DNA of 64,000 nt. Source: Anastrepha obliqua. Its lineage: Eukaryota > Arthropoda > Insecta > Diptera > Tephritidae. The notes below the pieces were generated by a model. That model made no database searches, was not told where the DNA came from, and saw nothing but the letters and a program-made list of their open reading frames with translations. Of this stretch, positions 53,921 through 64,000 are shown in pieces (within the stretch, counting starts at the first letter, position 1; every line of letters begins with the position of its first letter). A program made the position numbers and the translations under genes. Location: assembly GCF_027943255.1 (NCBI RefSeq), contig NC_072897.1, forward strand, positions 25,606,044 through 25,670,043. Direction: 5' to 3'.

Positions 53921-55315
53921 ACTAAGTACTTAGGTCAGGTAGAAGTCTATCTGTCCATATTTTCGATTTCTCCATTTGGAGATATTCGGAATCAGTTGAT
54001 ATGTCCATCGTCCATCCGTGGAGTTCCTTCTGCCACGCACAGATGCTTCGCACCCGTTCAGTCTATCGGTTAGTCAGCTGTGCTGGATCCGTGCGGTGTT
54101 TTTTATTTCGGCGAATTCGAAAGCGGTCAGCTTAATCGGTACCATACACGCGAGGACTAATACAGCAGAGGATGCGGAATGCGCAGTACACCCTGAGATC
54201 ACGATTTAATGCCTTTCATGTATGAGCTGCAGTTTGTTGCTTCGACCCAGGCGGTTACGGCATATAGTCGTTTGTTGCTCGTAATTGGATTTTTTTAGCG
54301 TTTTACTTTTTTGTTTGAAAATGAGTCTGTTCCTTTCAAAACTGGGCGTACCTCTTGACCGCTGGTTTGTTCTGTGTTATTTATTAGGCCTTATTTTACT
54401 CATAGCTGCGTCACATGTTGCATCAGTTGCTTCATGACTTGATTTGTCTTTTGAGCCGCATTTTCAGGGGGCGTAAAGTTCGTCATCATTATCTTGAAGA
54501 CTTCAGGCTCTAAAGTTCCAACTCGGTATATCAAATCGTAAGAGTTAGGTGACTTAGGCCTATCATGTTTGCTTAAGACGCAAAGTATTGCAAAATGATC
54601 ACTACAAGTGTAATACAGGCACTTAACGGTAACCATTTCGTGCTACTCATTAGCGCTATGTCAAGCATAGCGCACGCTTCTGAGAGGGCTTTTCCTCCAG
54701 GGGTGGTTCGGGGGCTTCAGCCAGAGTTAAGTTGGGTATAAGATAACAGCTGTAAACAAACATATTTTCCACACGAGCCCGTACAAAGCCGCGAGTTGTG
54801 TTCAAGTTCGTCATCCGTGATTTGCTCGTTGTGTCGGAGACCCAAGCGTTGCCATTTCCGTATATATAGGGTTCTCTGAGTATTGCTATGGCTATTTTGT
54901 GCTCTCGTACAGAGTGCTCGAGAAGGTACGTGCATATGTGTATGGGTATACCGCATATATTGCCTAGGTTCTAGTTGGATTCCTAATGGCTAAAATGTCC
55001 TTTCTGATCACAGTCTCACAGTCACTTGAGTAAAGATTTAATTTTTTACTACGGCGGGAAAAGCTGTTAACGGGCCTAATACTGCAGTGGCCAAAAATGG
55101 TTGGCGCGGTTAATATTAGGGTGGATCGTTATTTATAGACTTTAGGGTGTAGCCTAAACATGCCGGCTCCCTTGCGTTGAGCAAAAGTTCTGTCAGGACT
55201 GTGCCAATATGAACCCAACGCTATAAAGAATATTTGTACCTTCTTTTGATATAATGTTTGAGGCGCCTGAGGCCATTGTTGTTCTTGTTCTAGCAGTATA
55301 TGAAGTAAATTCAGG
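53921..55315. other. No gene identified
   Basis: Moderate G+C. The minus frame 54636-54400 (LTPPENAAQKTNQVMKQLMQ-like) and others are short and unrecognised. May contain repeat fragments I cannot name. Confidence 0.4.
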
Positions 55316-55933
55316 GGTCGCACTGTGGGCCAGAAGACCAAAAAATTTGGCCAAAAGTCATTGAAAGATTTTTAAAAATGCAATATAGTATCATCATATA
55401 GATAAGTGAAAGTAGTTATTTTGTAAATGTTATAAGTTTTAATGAAATATTTAAGCTTGTATAATAAGTTAATATAAGTGTAAGGCTTAAATGATCACCA
55501 TATAGCTATTGTTCTAAACTGTCACTGTTTTACTGAAATGTAGTATTTGTCATTAATTATATTGCATTTTCTCATTAGTTGCAATCATGTAGTATGTGAA
55601 AATAGTCAATAGCTGAAAAAATAAATCTGATGTTAGAAATATTGAGAATAATTGTGAAAAATTTTGTTTTTTTTTACTACTTGTTAATACGCCGATTGAG
55701 CCTTGCGCAAAACTCCAGAAGCTATTAACAATTTCTTTACATTAACGTCTTCAGTAGTTCATGTGTAACAAGCTAAAAGTGCGGTTTGCTGCGGTTTTTC
55801 ATTTTCTTTTAAAAAAAAAATGAAGTTTTACTGATCTATGCGCGAGTTGACTGTATATCAATCATTTGCCAATAGGGTGTAAAAAGTTAACCAAGTATTA
55901 AGAGTCACACAATTTTAACTTATTTAATTCATA

Positions 55934-56847
55934 ATGACTTCATTGAAGAAAAAAGAGGTTCTTCAAATTATGTTAGGTAATAATGACATGAATATAACCG
56001 TTGATTCAATTTTAACTAAAATTGGTATCAATAAATCAGATGTAGGTTGTAAAGGATTGGAACGCTTGAAAAATGCTTTAAATAGTTTAAAGTCAAAAAG
56101 AAATTCAAAATATCAGCATTGCAGTAGGAAAATAGCTGTCTTTGAGTCACAAAATTCAGAGTGGCTAAAAAAGGTAAGACTGAAATACTTAAAAGAGGTC
56201 GTCCATCGCTCGATTTTGCAGAAAAATCTACCAGATCGAAAAGACGAGAAGTGTCTAAAATCAGTGAAGAACATGATAATGATCGTCAGAAACTATTAAT
56301 GGCTACTAGTCATGCGGCACGAGTTTCAGGGGAAGCAGATTTGCGATCGGTACTTAACGAACTTTCAAAAAACGAGGAACAGGCTAAGAAAATTAGAAAA
56401 ATAATGAGAACACCTTTTCCTACAATAGAAAAGAAAAGCCCAGAAGTGGCTTTAGCATTTCTTTTCGATAATTCTATGTCTAAACAAGTCTATCAGAATA
56501 TGCGATTAGCGACCAAATCTAGTGGAGCAGACATTTGGTCTGCGTATAATGCGATTAGAGAAGCCAAAGAAAAGTTAAGACCGTCGAAAGAGTCAATTAA
56601 AATTTCTGAAACGTTAGCTGAAGTATCACTTCAAGAACTTTTAAACCACACGGTGAATAGAATAATAGAACTACAAAGAGAAGTTTTACACTGTCTTATT
56701 CAAAAAAATAAAATTACTGAGCTCAAAAGTGTTCTGATGTGTTCTTGGGGGTTTGATGGGAGTAGTGGGCATTCGCCTTACAAACAAGGTTATGATAGTG
56801 TCAATGAGAAACAGACTCCTACAGATGAAAATCCTCCTCCACTGTAA
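55934..56847 (+). pseudogene. Transib transposase, N-terminal half, one frameshift
   Basis: MTSLKKKEVLQIMLGNNDMN starts the frame (55934). A single A appears to be missing in the A-run near 56165-56172, so the frame changes to KGKTEILKRGRPSLDFAEKS, TRSKRREVSKI, NMRLATKSSGADIWSAYNAI, REAKEKLRPSKESIKISETL, AEVSLQELLNHTVNRIIELQ and VLMCSWGFDGSSGHSPYKQG. GFDGSSG carries the first catalytic Asp of the Transib/RAG1 DDE nuclease (family knowledge). The frame ends at 56847 in sequence that no longer resembles transposase; the second Asp and the Glu are absent. Confidence 0.9.
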
Positions 56848-56912
56848 CCTCCTCGTGGTAGGTTCCGGAAACTACAACTTATTATGTAGGCTAACTGCAG
56901 GCGTGTCTCTTT

Positions 56913-57475
56913 ATCTGACATATTGGATCCACCATTTTCAATTGTTTAAATCTAATTGCAGATTTGTTAACAGCGATACAAAAAAGCCCGAGTAACAAGT
57001 TTCAAATTAATCAGATAAAATTTAAAAAAAAGGTCCGCATAAGGGATTCGACATTTTTAATTTCTAAAATCTGGCAGCAGATTCGTAATCAGCGCCTCCA
57101 AAAACCCCTAAATACTAAGTTTGGTAAAAAATAATTAATTTTAAAAAATGTATGTCCGCCATATTGGATCCGCCATTTTGAATTGTTGAAATCTGACTTC
57201 ATATTCGTAATCAGAGACCATCAAAACCCCTAAATACCAAATTTGGTGAAAAAAATCCAATTTTTTAAATTTCATGTCCGCCATATTGGATCCGCCATTT
57301 TGAATTGTTGAAATCTGACTTCATATTCGTCATCAGAGACCATCAAAACCCCTAAATACCAAATTTGGTGAAAAAAATCCTATTTTTTAAATTTCATGTC
57401 CGCCATATTGGATCCGCCATTTTGAATTGTTGAAGTCTGACTTCATATTCGTAATCAGAGACCCCAAAACCTGTA
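56913..57475 (+). repeat. Tandem repeat, about 120-bp period, inside the Transib element
   Basis: About 4.6 units starting at about 56913, 57032, 57152, 57274 and 57396 (spacing 119-122 bp). The unit contains GTCCGCCATATTGGATCCGC and CATTTTGAATTGTTGAAATC. The first two units are degenerate, the last three are nearly identical. No ORF. Not a CRISPR: no distinct spacers. Confidence 0.92.
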
Positions 57476-57565
57476 CATAGCGGTATTAAAAGTTATAAAT
57501 TGTTGGTGTTTTGGGAATTATAAATTTTGGCCACTTATAAGGGTCTCCTGGCCCATAGTGGGTCG

Positions 57566-58640
57566 TTGAAAAAAGGGGAACTGATGCTGCTCTGGTGAAC
57601 GTATAGGTTCCAAATGTGGTGTTTAACTGAGGTACCGGTGCATTGTGGGAAGTAAAGGCTGGTGGCGCCTAATGGCGAAAACAGTATGTGGCCACAAACC
57701 TTGTGGTTAACTTCCTGTTATAATACGTTCACATATAAGTAGATGATCTACTCTTTCGTGCTTAACTTCCAATACAAAATTTCGATCCCAAAATCTGAGA
57801 TTATAAAATAGTCCTAGTTAATAAGCATACCTTTTGACATACTCGTACAACCCTGTATTTTCTGTGTAATAGATCATTTTACGCGTGTAAAGAAAAACGT
57901 CAAAATAAAATCTAAATAAAATGGATGCCGGCAAAGAAAACAGGCTTGTAGACATGATTCTAATAAAATGTTAGTTAGGTATTATTAACTATGCATTCAT
58001 ATTGCTATAGGAGCGAGAAAAGATAAGTAACACAGGGTATCTCGGGATTAATGCACATAAAAAAACATATTTATTAAAAGTTTATTCTTACCATTCTATT
58101 TAAATTCTGATATAATTTGAATTATATATTTTATTTCGTCGGTAAGTTTTTTTGGCTCGACTGGGCTGAAAGGCTGTGTTTCCGATCCACGTTCGCGCCA
58201 TCATTCGCGTTGCAATGCACGATGGGGCATTGGCCTGCCCTTTTTCACACAGTGGAGTAGCGAGTAATTTCCGTAACCTCTTATAGTTAATTGTTGGGTG
58301 TCGAGTTATACTATATGAAACCATAAATTTAATTTCCGTAGTGCACACCATGGCTGGTAACGTAGCTCAATATGCGGCCTTGGATTTGTGGAACATATTT
58401 GCAGTGGTGCATTGGCATCAATGGTTAATGATCGAGATCCGGATAACAATTTTGCATGCAAATGCAACAACAACTATGTGAAACTGATAGAGATATAGTC
58501 CAAATTGTAATCCATTCTATGTGTTCAGTTCGTTTGGTTTTTCGTTGTTAGTGTGGCCGCACAGCCCCTTATAATTGGTTATATGAAGTAAATTAAAAAT
58601 TATTTTATTTTGGAGATGAAGTTTATGTTAAATGAAACTT
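57566..58640. other. No gene seen
   Basis: A/T-rich DNA. The 83-codon minus frame at 58351-58100 (KFMVSYSITRHPTINYKRLR) is unrecognised and could be chance. Confidence 0.4.
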
Positions 58641-58671
58641 TTTGCAACAAATTGTATTGCTATTATTAGGC

Positions 58672-58825
58672 ATACATTTTTACGGCAGTCAATCCCACGT
58701 TACCGGAACGATCTGGATTTATGTATTGTATATCCGGTCAAGTACTGTCACTCTAGCAGCACTCTCTAAACATTTGAGGGAAATGTTTATGCTGTTACAA
58801 CAACAACAACTATATAACGCCGATT
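58672..58825 (+). repeat. 3' end of an unidentified dispersed repeat with CAA tail
   Basis: GGCAGTCAATCCCACGTTAC, ACGATCTGGATTTATGT and CTCTAAACATTTGAGGGAAA, then TGCTGTTACAACAACAACAA. I recall such sequences ending in (CAA)n as common in tephritid DNA; probably the 3' end of a non-LTR element or its SINE. Confidence 0.5.
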
Positions 58826-59085
58826 TTCTGTTGAAAAATCATTCTATTGGAAAGGTGTATTATATATAAATCCTTAATTTTCTCTTAATAATTCATCTTC
58901 AATGCTGCCATGCTCCAAACAACAAATTTTGTGAAGAATACCTAATTGCATAATATTTAATATTACTACCAAAACAGAAGTCTTATAACAGCGCTGCTAA
59001 CTTCCCTGGAAATCATTCTGATCGTTTCTATTCGGTTTGTTTGGCTATGAACGGGTAGAAAAGTAAAATTATGAGTAAAATTTAA

Positions 59086-59680
59086 GGGGGTTATATGGAG
59101 TTAGAAGGCCGAAAAAGAGCGAATTTTCCAATATTTATTTTTTGGAAAGGAGCTACAGCTGATCTCCGGGAGCTCCTCTCAAATAAGACGTTTTGCGGTG
59201 ACCACTATATCTCTGAATTGGATCCTCTGAAACTAAAAAACCAAAAAGACTTCGTTCAAGTAATGTTAAATCTCGTAATTAATCGAAGTAATAAGCAAAG
59301 TAAATTTTTTAACAAAATGGCGGCTGCTAAAAAAAAATGGACTTTTTACCAAAATTTGGCCTTAAATTGTTAAGAAAAAATATTTATCGGTGAGAAAAAA
59401 ACTCCGATTAATTACTAAAAAATATATTTAAGAAGCTCATGCTAAAATTTGAAACTAATAGGTTTTCGAGTAATGTTGGTCACCGACTTTGAAACCACCA
59501 TTTTGAGGAAAACACGTTTAAAGTTTGAAAAGCCCTTTACTTTCCTATGATTTTTCAAATTGGAGTGTAACTTCGAAAATTTTCCCCGGAACGATATTAA
59601 ATTTTCTGTGTGTATTCGTAAATATAAGTACATTAAGAAAAAAACGATTTTTTGAAAATTCTAGCTGTATGTAATGGCCC
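59086..59680. mobile_element. TTAA-targeting TIR element, copy 2 (diverged)
   Basis: TTAA (59082-59085) then GGGGGTTATATGGAGTTAGA. Internal blocks match copy 1 at 49.2 kb (ATTAATCG, AAAATGGC.GCT, AAAATTTGGCC, TTTTGA.AAAACACGTTTAAA, GTACATTA). The right end (CTAGCTGTATGTAATGGCCC) is eroded and has no TTAA. Confidence 0.82.
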
Positions 59681-59699
59681 TGGCAGACATACGAGAACG

Positions 59700-61915
59700 T
59701 GTCCTCCCGCCCACAAATTGTGTAGCTAATGTAGATTGCCACCCGAAACTATTCGCCGCTATCGCATGTTAATGGTCATGGTAATTTGCAGAAGTTTGAT
59801 TATTTTTATTTGAAGGAGGAGGGAAATGTATTTGAATAAAAAATTTGTTTGGATTTAAGGAAATATGAAACAACATAATGATTGTATTCACAACAGAAGT
59901 CGCGTGATATTACATTAATAAAAATATATTTGTGTATTATTATTGCTATTTCACAACGTTTTCGATTGCTGCCAATTTCGATAAATGTTCGCTACTTGGT
60001 GTGCAAACAAAAGTAATTTTGGATTTGTTTTCTTTATAAACAATAATCAGTGAAACGAGATACTAACAGTTTTAAATGTTTTAAATTGTCAAGTTTCGCA
60101 ACTTGTGCTCGTCATATAGACATAATTTGCAAATGCGTTTCGAGACATTTGGAAGGCACCTAGTCTTTTCAGTAGCTTTTCCGAGGAACGTTGTATATTT
60201 AACAACTTGAGCGCTTACAGGCCTTAATCTTTCTTATACCTGAAACGGCTTCAAGAAATCGAAACCTATTTGATAGAAACTTGTCCAAATCCGTCCACTT
60301 TGATATCTCTGTTTTGCTTTCTGTGATTTGTTCACAGAGCGGTAGGGTACTTTCAAGTAGTTTTATGGAATACGAAAAGGTTATAATTGCCTTTCAACCG
60401 GTCTGAGACTCTTATTCAAAATGTGTATAACCATAAATATATCGCGGAATGTTGGCCAAGATACTTTCGCGTACTCACATACCCTCGGTTTTTTTTATTC
60501 TCCCGATCAACCATTGCGACATACCTCACCAATATATGTAAAAACACATTTTGCTTTTCTTTTTCAACACAGACAGAACTTTAGGAGCAAGAGTTTCTGT
60601 GGTGAACAGATGGTCATATACAGCTTTGTTAAATCCCATATTTTATCTCATCCTTTTGGATCTTCAATAAGTATTTCTAATGGTGTACGCGACGGTGTAC
60701 ACCTGGACTCGGCTTTGAAATCCGTAACTACATCTGCTATTCGTATGGTAAATACTCATCTTTTAGATATGACCTACAAAAAAAGTTATTTCCAACCCTG
60801 AATAAGCACTTATGAGAATATGCTCCTTATTACAATGGAGACTACTACAAGCCAATCGAATGCACAATCGAAATTTAGAACAAAAACTGTTGAGGTTGAT
60901 ATTAGGCCTATTCAATTTGCCAAGCAAAGTTGCGAATTAATGAAACAACTGGTATAAATAAACATACGTTAGTAGCACTGGAAAAGAGCTGCCAAAATTT
61001 ACATTTGTTTGGAAGAAATTAATGAGTATTAGTAAGACCGCGTTCATACAGGGCAACTCTTGTTGCTTCAACTCGTTGATTTGGGAGTCTCATGTTCTGT
61101 CAAAACCCTTTGTGTTCTTGTTCTACTCAATGTTGTGCTTGACTGAAGACTAAAAACTAACAATTGCAAGGTGTGTGAACACGACGGAATTATCAAAAGA
61201 GAATTCAGTAATTTGAAGCAACAAAAGTTTCCCTGTATGAACGCGTTCTATTGAAACTCTCTGGAAAGAGAGTTGGCAGCATTTTATTGTGGGTTATACC
61301 AGTTTAATGAGATATAACCATATTCGTAGCGAGTACTTCTTTTCTTGTCTGTCACTTCAGACGTGTGTTAAAAATGATTGGTCGTGCGGTATACAAACAT
61401 TATCGAAATATTAAGTTTTTTCAGCAATTCGTAGGTCCCATTTGCACTTTTCCTACACTTATCGTAATGCAATTACTGCAATCCGATTTCTCTTAGCTCT
61501 TCACTCCATTGTTAACAAGCGAAATTTGCCACAAAACTGAGTATAATTTATAAGTAGACAATACATACGAACAAAAGCAAAAATAACGGAACTTTTTTCT
61601 GCAAATTTATTCTGTGCGTATTAGTGGAGCGCCCGGGGGTTTTGACCTCGGATCTCATAGGGATTGAATGAATTGCCGTGTAACCAACAGGATTTTCTTT
61701 TGTATGCACTAAATTGTAACTTTTACCAATATTATATTGTGCAATTAATTTTTTCATTGTTTAAACAAAAAAATATGAAAAATTAATATATTGGAGCATA
61801 ATATTTAGTTGGAAATAATTTTTTTTTAGTTCTACGTTAAATTTTACTTAAATAGATAAAGACAAACATCTTCCCAACGTTCCATTTTATTTGAAGGGTC
61901 GAAGAGACCTTGAGC
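59700..61915. other. No gene identified
   Basis: A/T-rich sequence with unrecognised frames of 65-126 codons (for example 60421-60801 plus). None has a recognisable domain. It leads into the degraded 5' part of the FEN-like gene. Confidence 0.4.
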
Positions 61916-61921
61916 AGGTAG

Positions 61922-63764
61922 TCAAACTTTTTTGGTATTGCAAGTGATCAGACTATTGAGCAGACTTTAATGAAAGGAATGAGCGTCGAAGGGGGGTCCT
62001 TTTAAACGAGGTGCCACTGAAAGTGTAGTTTATAAATGGATCAGAGGAGTTATTCATAGTAAAGTTATTATTGAAAGCATAGAAAATTTTTGTGACATAT
62101 CTTTATTGAAAGACAGTGATTCTACAGATGCTAGAATAGAAAGGGATGGTATCGATGTAAAAAGATTGGTAGACTTTTTCAAAGAACACAGTCCTTTTCC
62201 TGATACAGATGCAATTATGTCAATTGCCACTGGAATTACCGGTGATAAAAGTATAAATTGTTACAATGCGTTTGAAGAAGGTTTAAAAGTTATGAAGAAA
62301 ATCGAAGGGAAAAATGTACGCGAATTGAAGTTATTAAGGAAAGATAAAATAAATTCTCTATTGGCTAAAAATAATAAAATAAAAATTCATGACAATGTTA
62401 TTTCCGTTGGTCCATTGTTGCTGTTTCAACGTATTTGTGTGTTGAAAAAAACAGATGATGAACTAAAAACTTATATGAATTATGAACTGGCACCATATCC
62501 ACTTGCTCTGTTTGAAGATGGGCAACTGCGAAAGACAAAAAAATCAACTTTCTACGAATTATTCCCAGAAATTCAGATTAATTTGAAAAGCTTAGAAAAT
62601 GTTCATTATGTTATTGATGGAGGCATGTTGTTATATCGTTGCAAATGGCAATTAAATGAAACATTCAAAATGATATGCGAACATTACGTAAGATATTTGA
62701 GGAATAATTATAATAACGCAAACGTGGTATTTGATGGATATAAGAAGGACGGTATTAAATCTGCTGAAAGGAATCGTCGCGTACTAAAAAATATAAGTAC
62801 AGATATTGAATTTGATGAAAATATGCCGTTAAAAATCGCTCAAGATAAATTTCTAACGAATAAAAAAAATAAATCTCGCCTAATCGAAATGTTAATAATA
62901 AAATTAGCTGATAACAATATTTTTACATGCCAAGCGGAAAGCGATGCAGATAAATTAATTGTTGATACAGCAATTAGTTTAGAATCTCAAAATATTGTTG
63001 TAATTTCTGAAGACATTGACGTCTTGGTTGTGTTAATGGCATTGGCGCCTACTGATCGTGAAATATATTTTTTAAAACCATCCCGAGGCAAAGTTAACCA
63101 ACAAATATTTTCATCGAAAAGTTTAGAAAAATCTCTACCAGCATGTAAAGAACATGTTCTATTTTTACATGCTTTCACGGGCTGTGATACTACTTCTGCG
63201 TTTTACAATAAAGGAAAAATTAAGTTTATCAAAAATTTTGAGAAGCGGAATGATCTATATGACTCAGCAGCAGCATTTAAAAATGTACATGAAGATGCAA
63301 ATAATATATTTCAAGCTGGTACTACATGTATTTTGGGACTGTATGGTGCTTCGGCAAAAATGACAGAATTGAATACATTCAGGTTCAATTCTTTCATCAA
63401 AGCAACTGCCAAAGACACAAGTGTTCTTTTATCTTCGTTACCTCCCACATCTGATGCAGCATTTGAACACTTAAAACGGGTTTACCTACAAATCCAGATG
63501 TGGTTAAGGAATGATTTAATCATCGAAAATTGGGGATGGAACTATTCCAATAATACCTATCATCCAATATTTACGAATCAATTACCTGCTCCGGAAAATT
63601 TATTAAAAATGTTATTTTGCAATTGCAAAAAAGGATGTGGAGCTGCATGCGGATGCCGAAAAAGTGGATTATACTGCAGTGTAGCATGCCTACAGTGCAA
63701 CGACGACAGCTGTCTAAATGTAGCGCCTATGATTAACATCAGTGAAATTGAAGATGATATTTGA
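61922..63764 (+). CDS. FEN1/XPG-like 5' nuclease with C-terminal CXC-like domain, 5' frameshifted
   Basis: The long frame is open from 61983 to the stop at 63762-63764 (594 codons). A stretch with clear family similarity (DQTIEQTLMKGMS at about 61946) lies in the next frame upstream; a run of six G (61991-61996) is where the two frames must meet, one base too long. Numbering residues from 62106, nuclease motifs are VIDGG (D171), VVFDG (D210), AESDAD (278-282), SEDID (D303, D305) and FTGCDTTS (D361), in the order of FEN1/XPG catalytic acids. C505-C536 (CNCKKGCGAACGC...CSVACLQC) resembles a CXC zinc domain. I recall this uncharacterised family as repeatedly duplicated in invertebrates. No TIRs or introns were found around it. 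Confidence 0.72.
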
Positions 63765-64000
63765 AAAAATGTAAATTTTTCAATAGACAAATTTTTTTGT
63801 TAATTATTTTTTTTCTTTTAAATAGTCATAATTTTTTTGTTTTTAATAATTAATTCGATTTTACTTTTATGCTATAATAACAGAAAACAATTTTTTATTT
63901 TTTTTTGTATGCTAAATATTTAAATAAACAAATAGTTTACATAATATTTTTTTTAACTTTTAATTATCAATAATCTATTTATTTTTTCAGTTGCTTCCAC
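63765..64000. other. A/T-rich downstream flank
   Basis: T-rich DNA after the stop codon. AATAAA-like hexamers occur (for example at about 63922) but no defined polyadenylation signal can be assigned. Confidence 0.5.

Larger units (their letters stand above)
55321..57560 (+). mobile_element. Transib (RAG1-related) DNA transposon, internally deleted
   Basis: TIRs CACTGTGGGCCAGAAGACC (left) and CACTATGGGCCAGGAGACC (right, minus strand) differ at two positions. The 5-bp target duplication GGTCG is at 55316-55320 and 57561-57565, G+C-rich as is typical of Transib. Inside: the N-terminal half of a Transib transposase (55934-56847) and a tandem repeat array (56913-57475). The transposase C-terminus, with the remaining catalytic acids, is gone. 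Confidence 0.93.

Noticed and set aside
56913..57475. Regular repeat array considered as CRISPR-like
   Set aside because: Units are contiguous 120-bp tandem repeats without distinct spacers, inside a eukaryotic transposon.
57566..58640. 83-codon minus frame at 58351-58100 as a transposase
   Set aside because: No catalytic motif; similarity to any transposase could not be supported.
60421..60801. 126-codon plus-strand ORF
   Set aside because: No recognisable motif, no splice or promoter context; compatible with chance in this composition.
62106..62108. TTG at 62106 as start codon of the FEN-like protein
   Set aside because: Family-like sequence continues upstream in the same frame to about 61998 and, after a one-base shift, further to about 61922.

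Overview
This is a stretch of insect nuclear DNA, most likely from a true fruit fly (Tephritidae) or a close dipteran relative. The basis is the fly-type WNK kinase gene and several copies of a tRNA-headed SINE that I recall as abundant in tephritid genomes (recollection, not a search). It is not bacterial: there are introns, LTR and non-LTR retrotransposons, mariner, Harbinger and Transib DNA transposons, and A/T-rich microsatellite DNA. I recognise only one confident host gene, Wnk, on the plus strand at 27.4-33.1 kb. It is incomplete at both ends. Almost everything else is transposon debris.

Layout. 1-8.1 kb: a minus-strand Ty3/gypsy element, cut by an RTE-type non-LTR element (560-3756, with a target-site duplication) and by a SINE (5307-6527). 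The SINE is itself split by a TIR element (5605-6499), which carries another SINE copy. 8.1-11.0 kb: a decayed LOA/I-like non-LTR element with RNase H. 11.0-13.2 kb: fragments of two other non-LTR elements with a SINE inside. 13.3-14.35 kb: a long hairpin followed by a segment resembling rearranged nuclear small-subunit rRNA. 15.0-20.0 kb: a mariner fragment and two tail-to-tail copies of a jockey/CR1-like element whose N-terminus carries a 2A-like motif. 20.2-20.9 kb: a Harbinger remnant. 21.6-25.3 kb: a second LOA-like element, minus strand. 25.5-27.0 kb: a mariner remnant and two SINEs.

27.4-33.1 kb: four Wnk exons (N-terminal region, WNK kinase domain with the diagnostic lysine shift, CCT-type domain, Q-rich tail, second CCT-like domain). 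The gene must continue past 33.1 kb, because exon 4 ends in an open frame at a splice donor, but I found no further exon.

35.3-47.7 kb: a 12.4-kb inverted structure. Two copies of a roughly 4.1-kb TIR element lie in opposite orientation around 4.2 kb of truncated BEL/Pao and gypsy sequence. The outer ends are flanked by an identical 8-bp repeat, as if the whole block had moved as one hAT-like composite. 48-60 kb: a Tc1/mariner remnant, two members of a TTAA-targeting element family, a third jockey/CR1-like copy, and a Transib (RAG1-related) element with clear TIRs, a 5-bp target duplication and an internal 120-bp tandem array. 62.0-63.8 kb: a roughly 590-codon reading frame that looks like a FEN1/XPG-type 5' nuclease fused to a C-terminal CXC-like cysteine-rich domain. 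It belongs to an uncharacterised, repeatedly expanded invertebrate family and is frameshifted near its 5' end. The best candidates for something new are the inverted composite, the FEN-like/CXC protein, and the small-subunit-rRNA-like segment.
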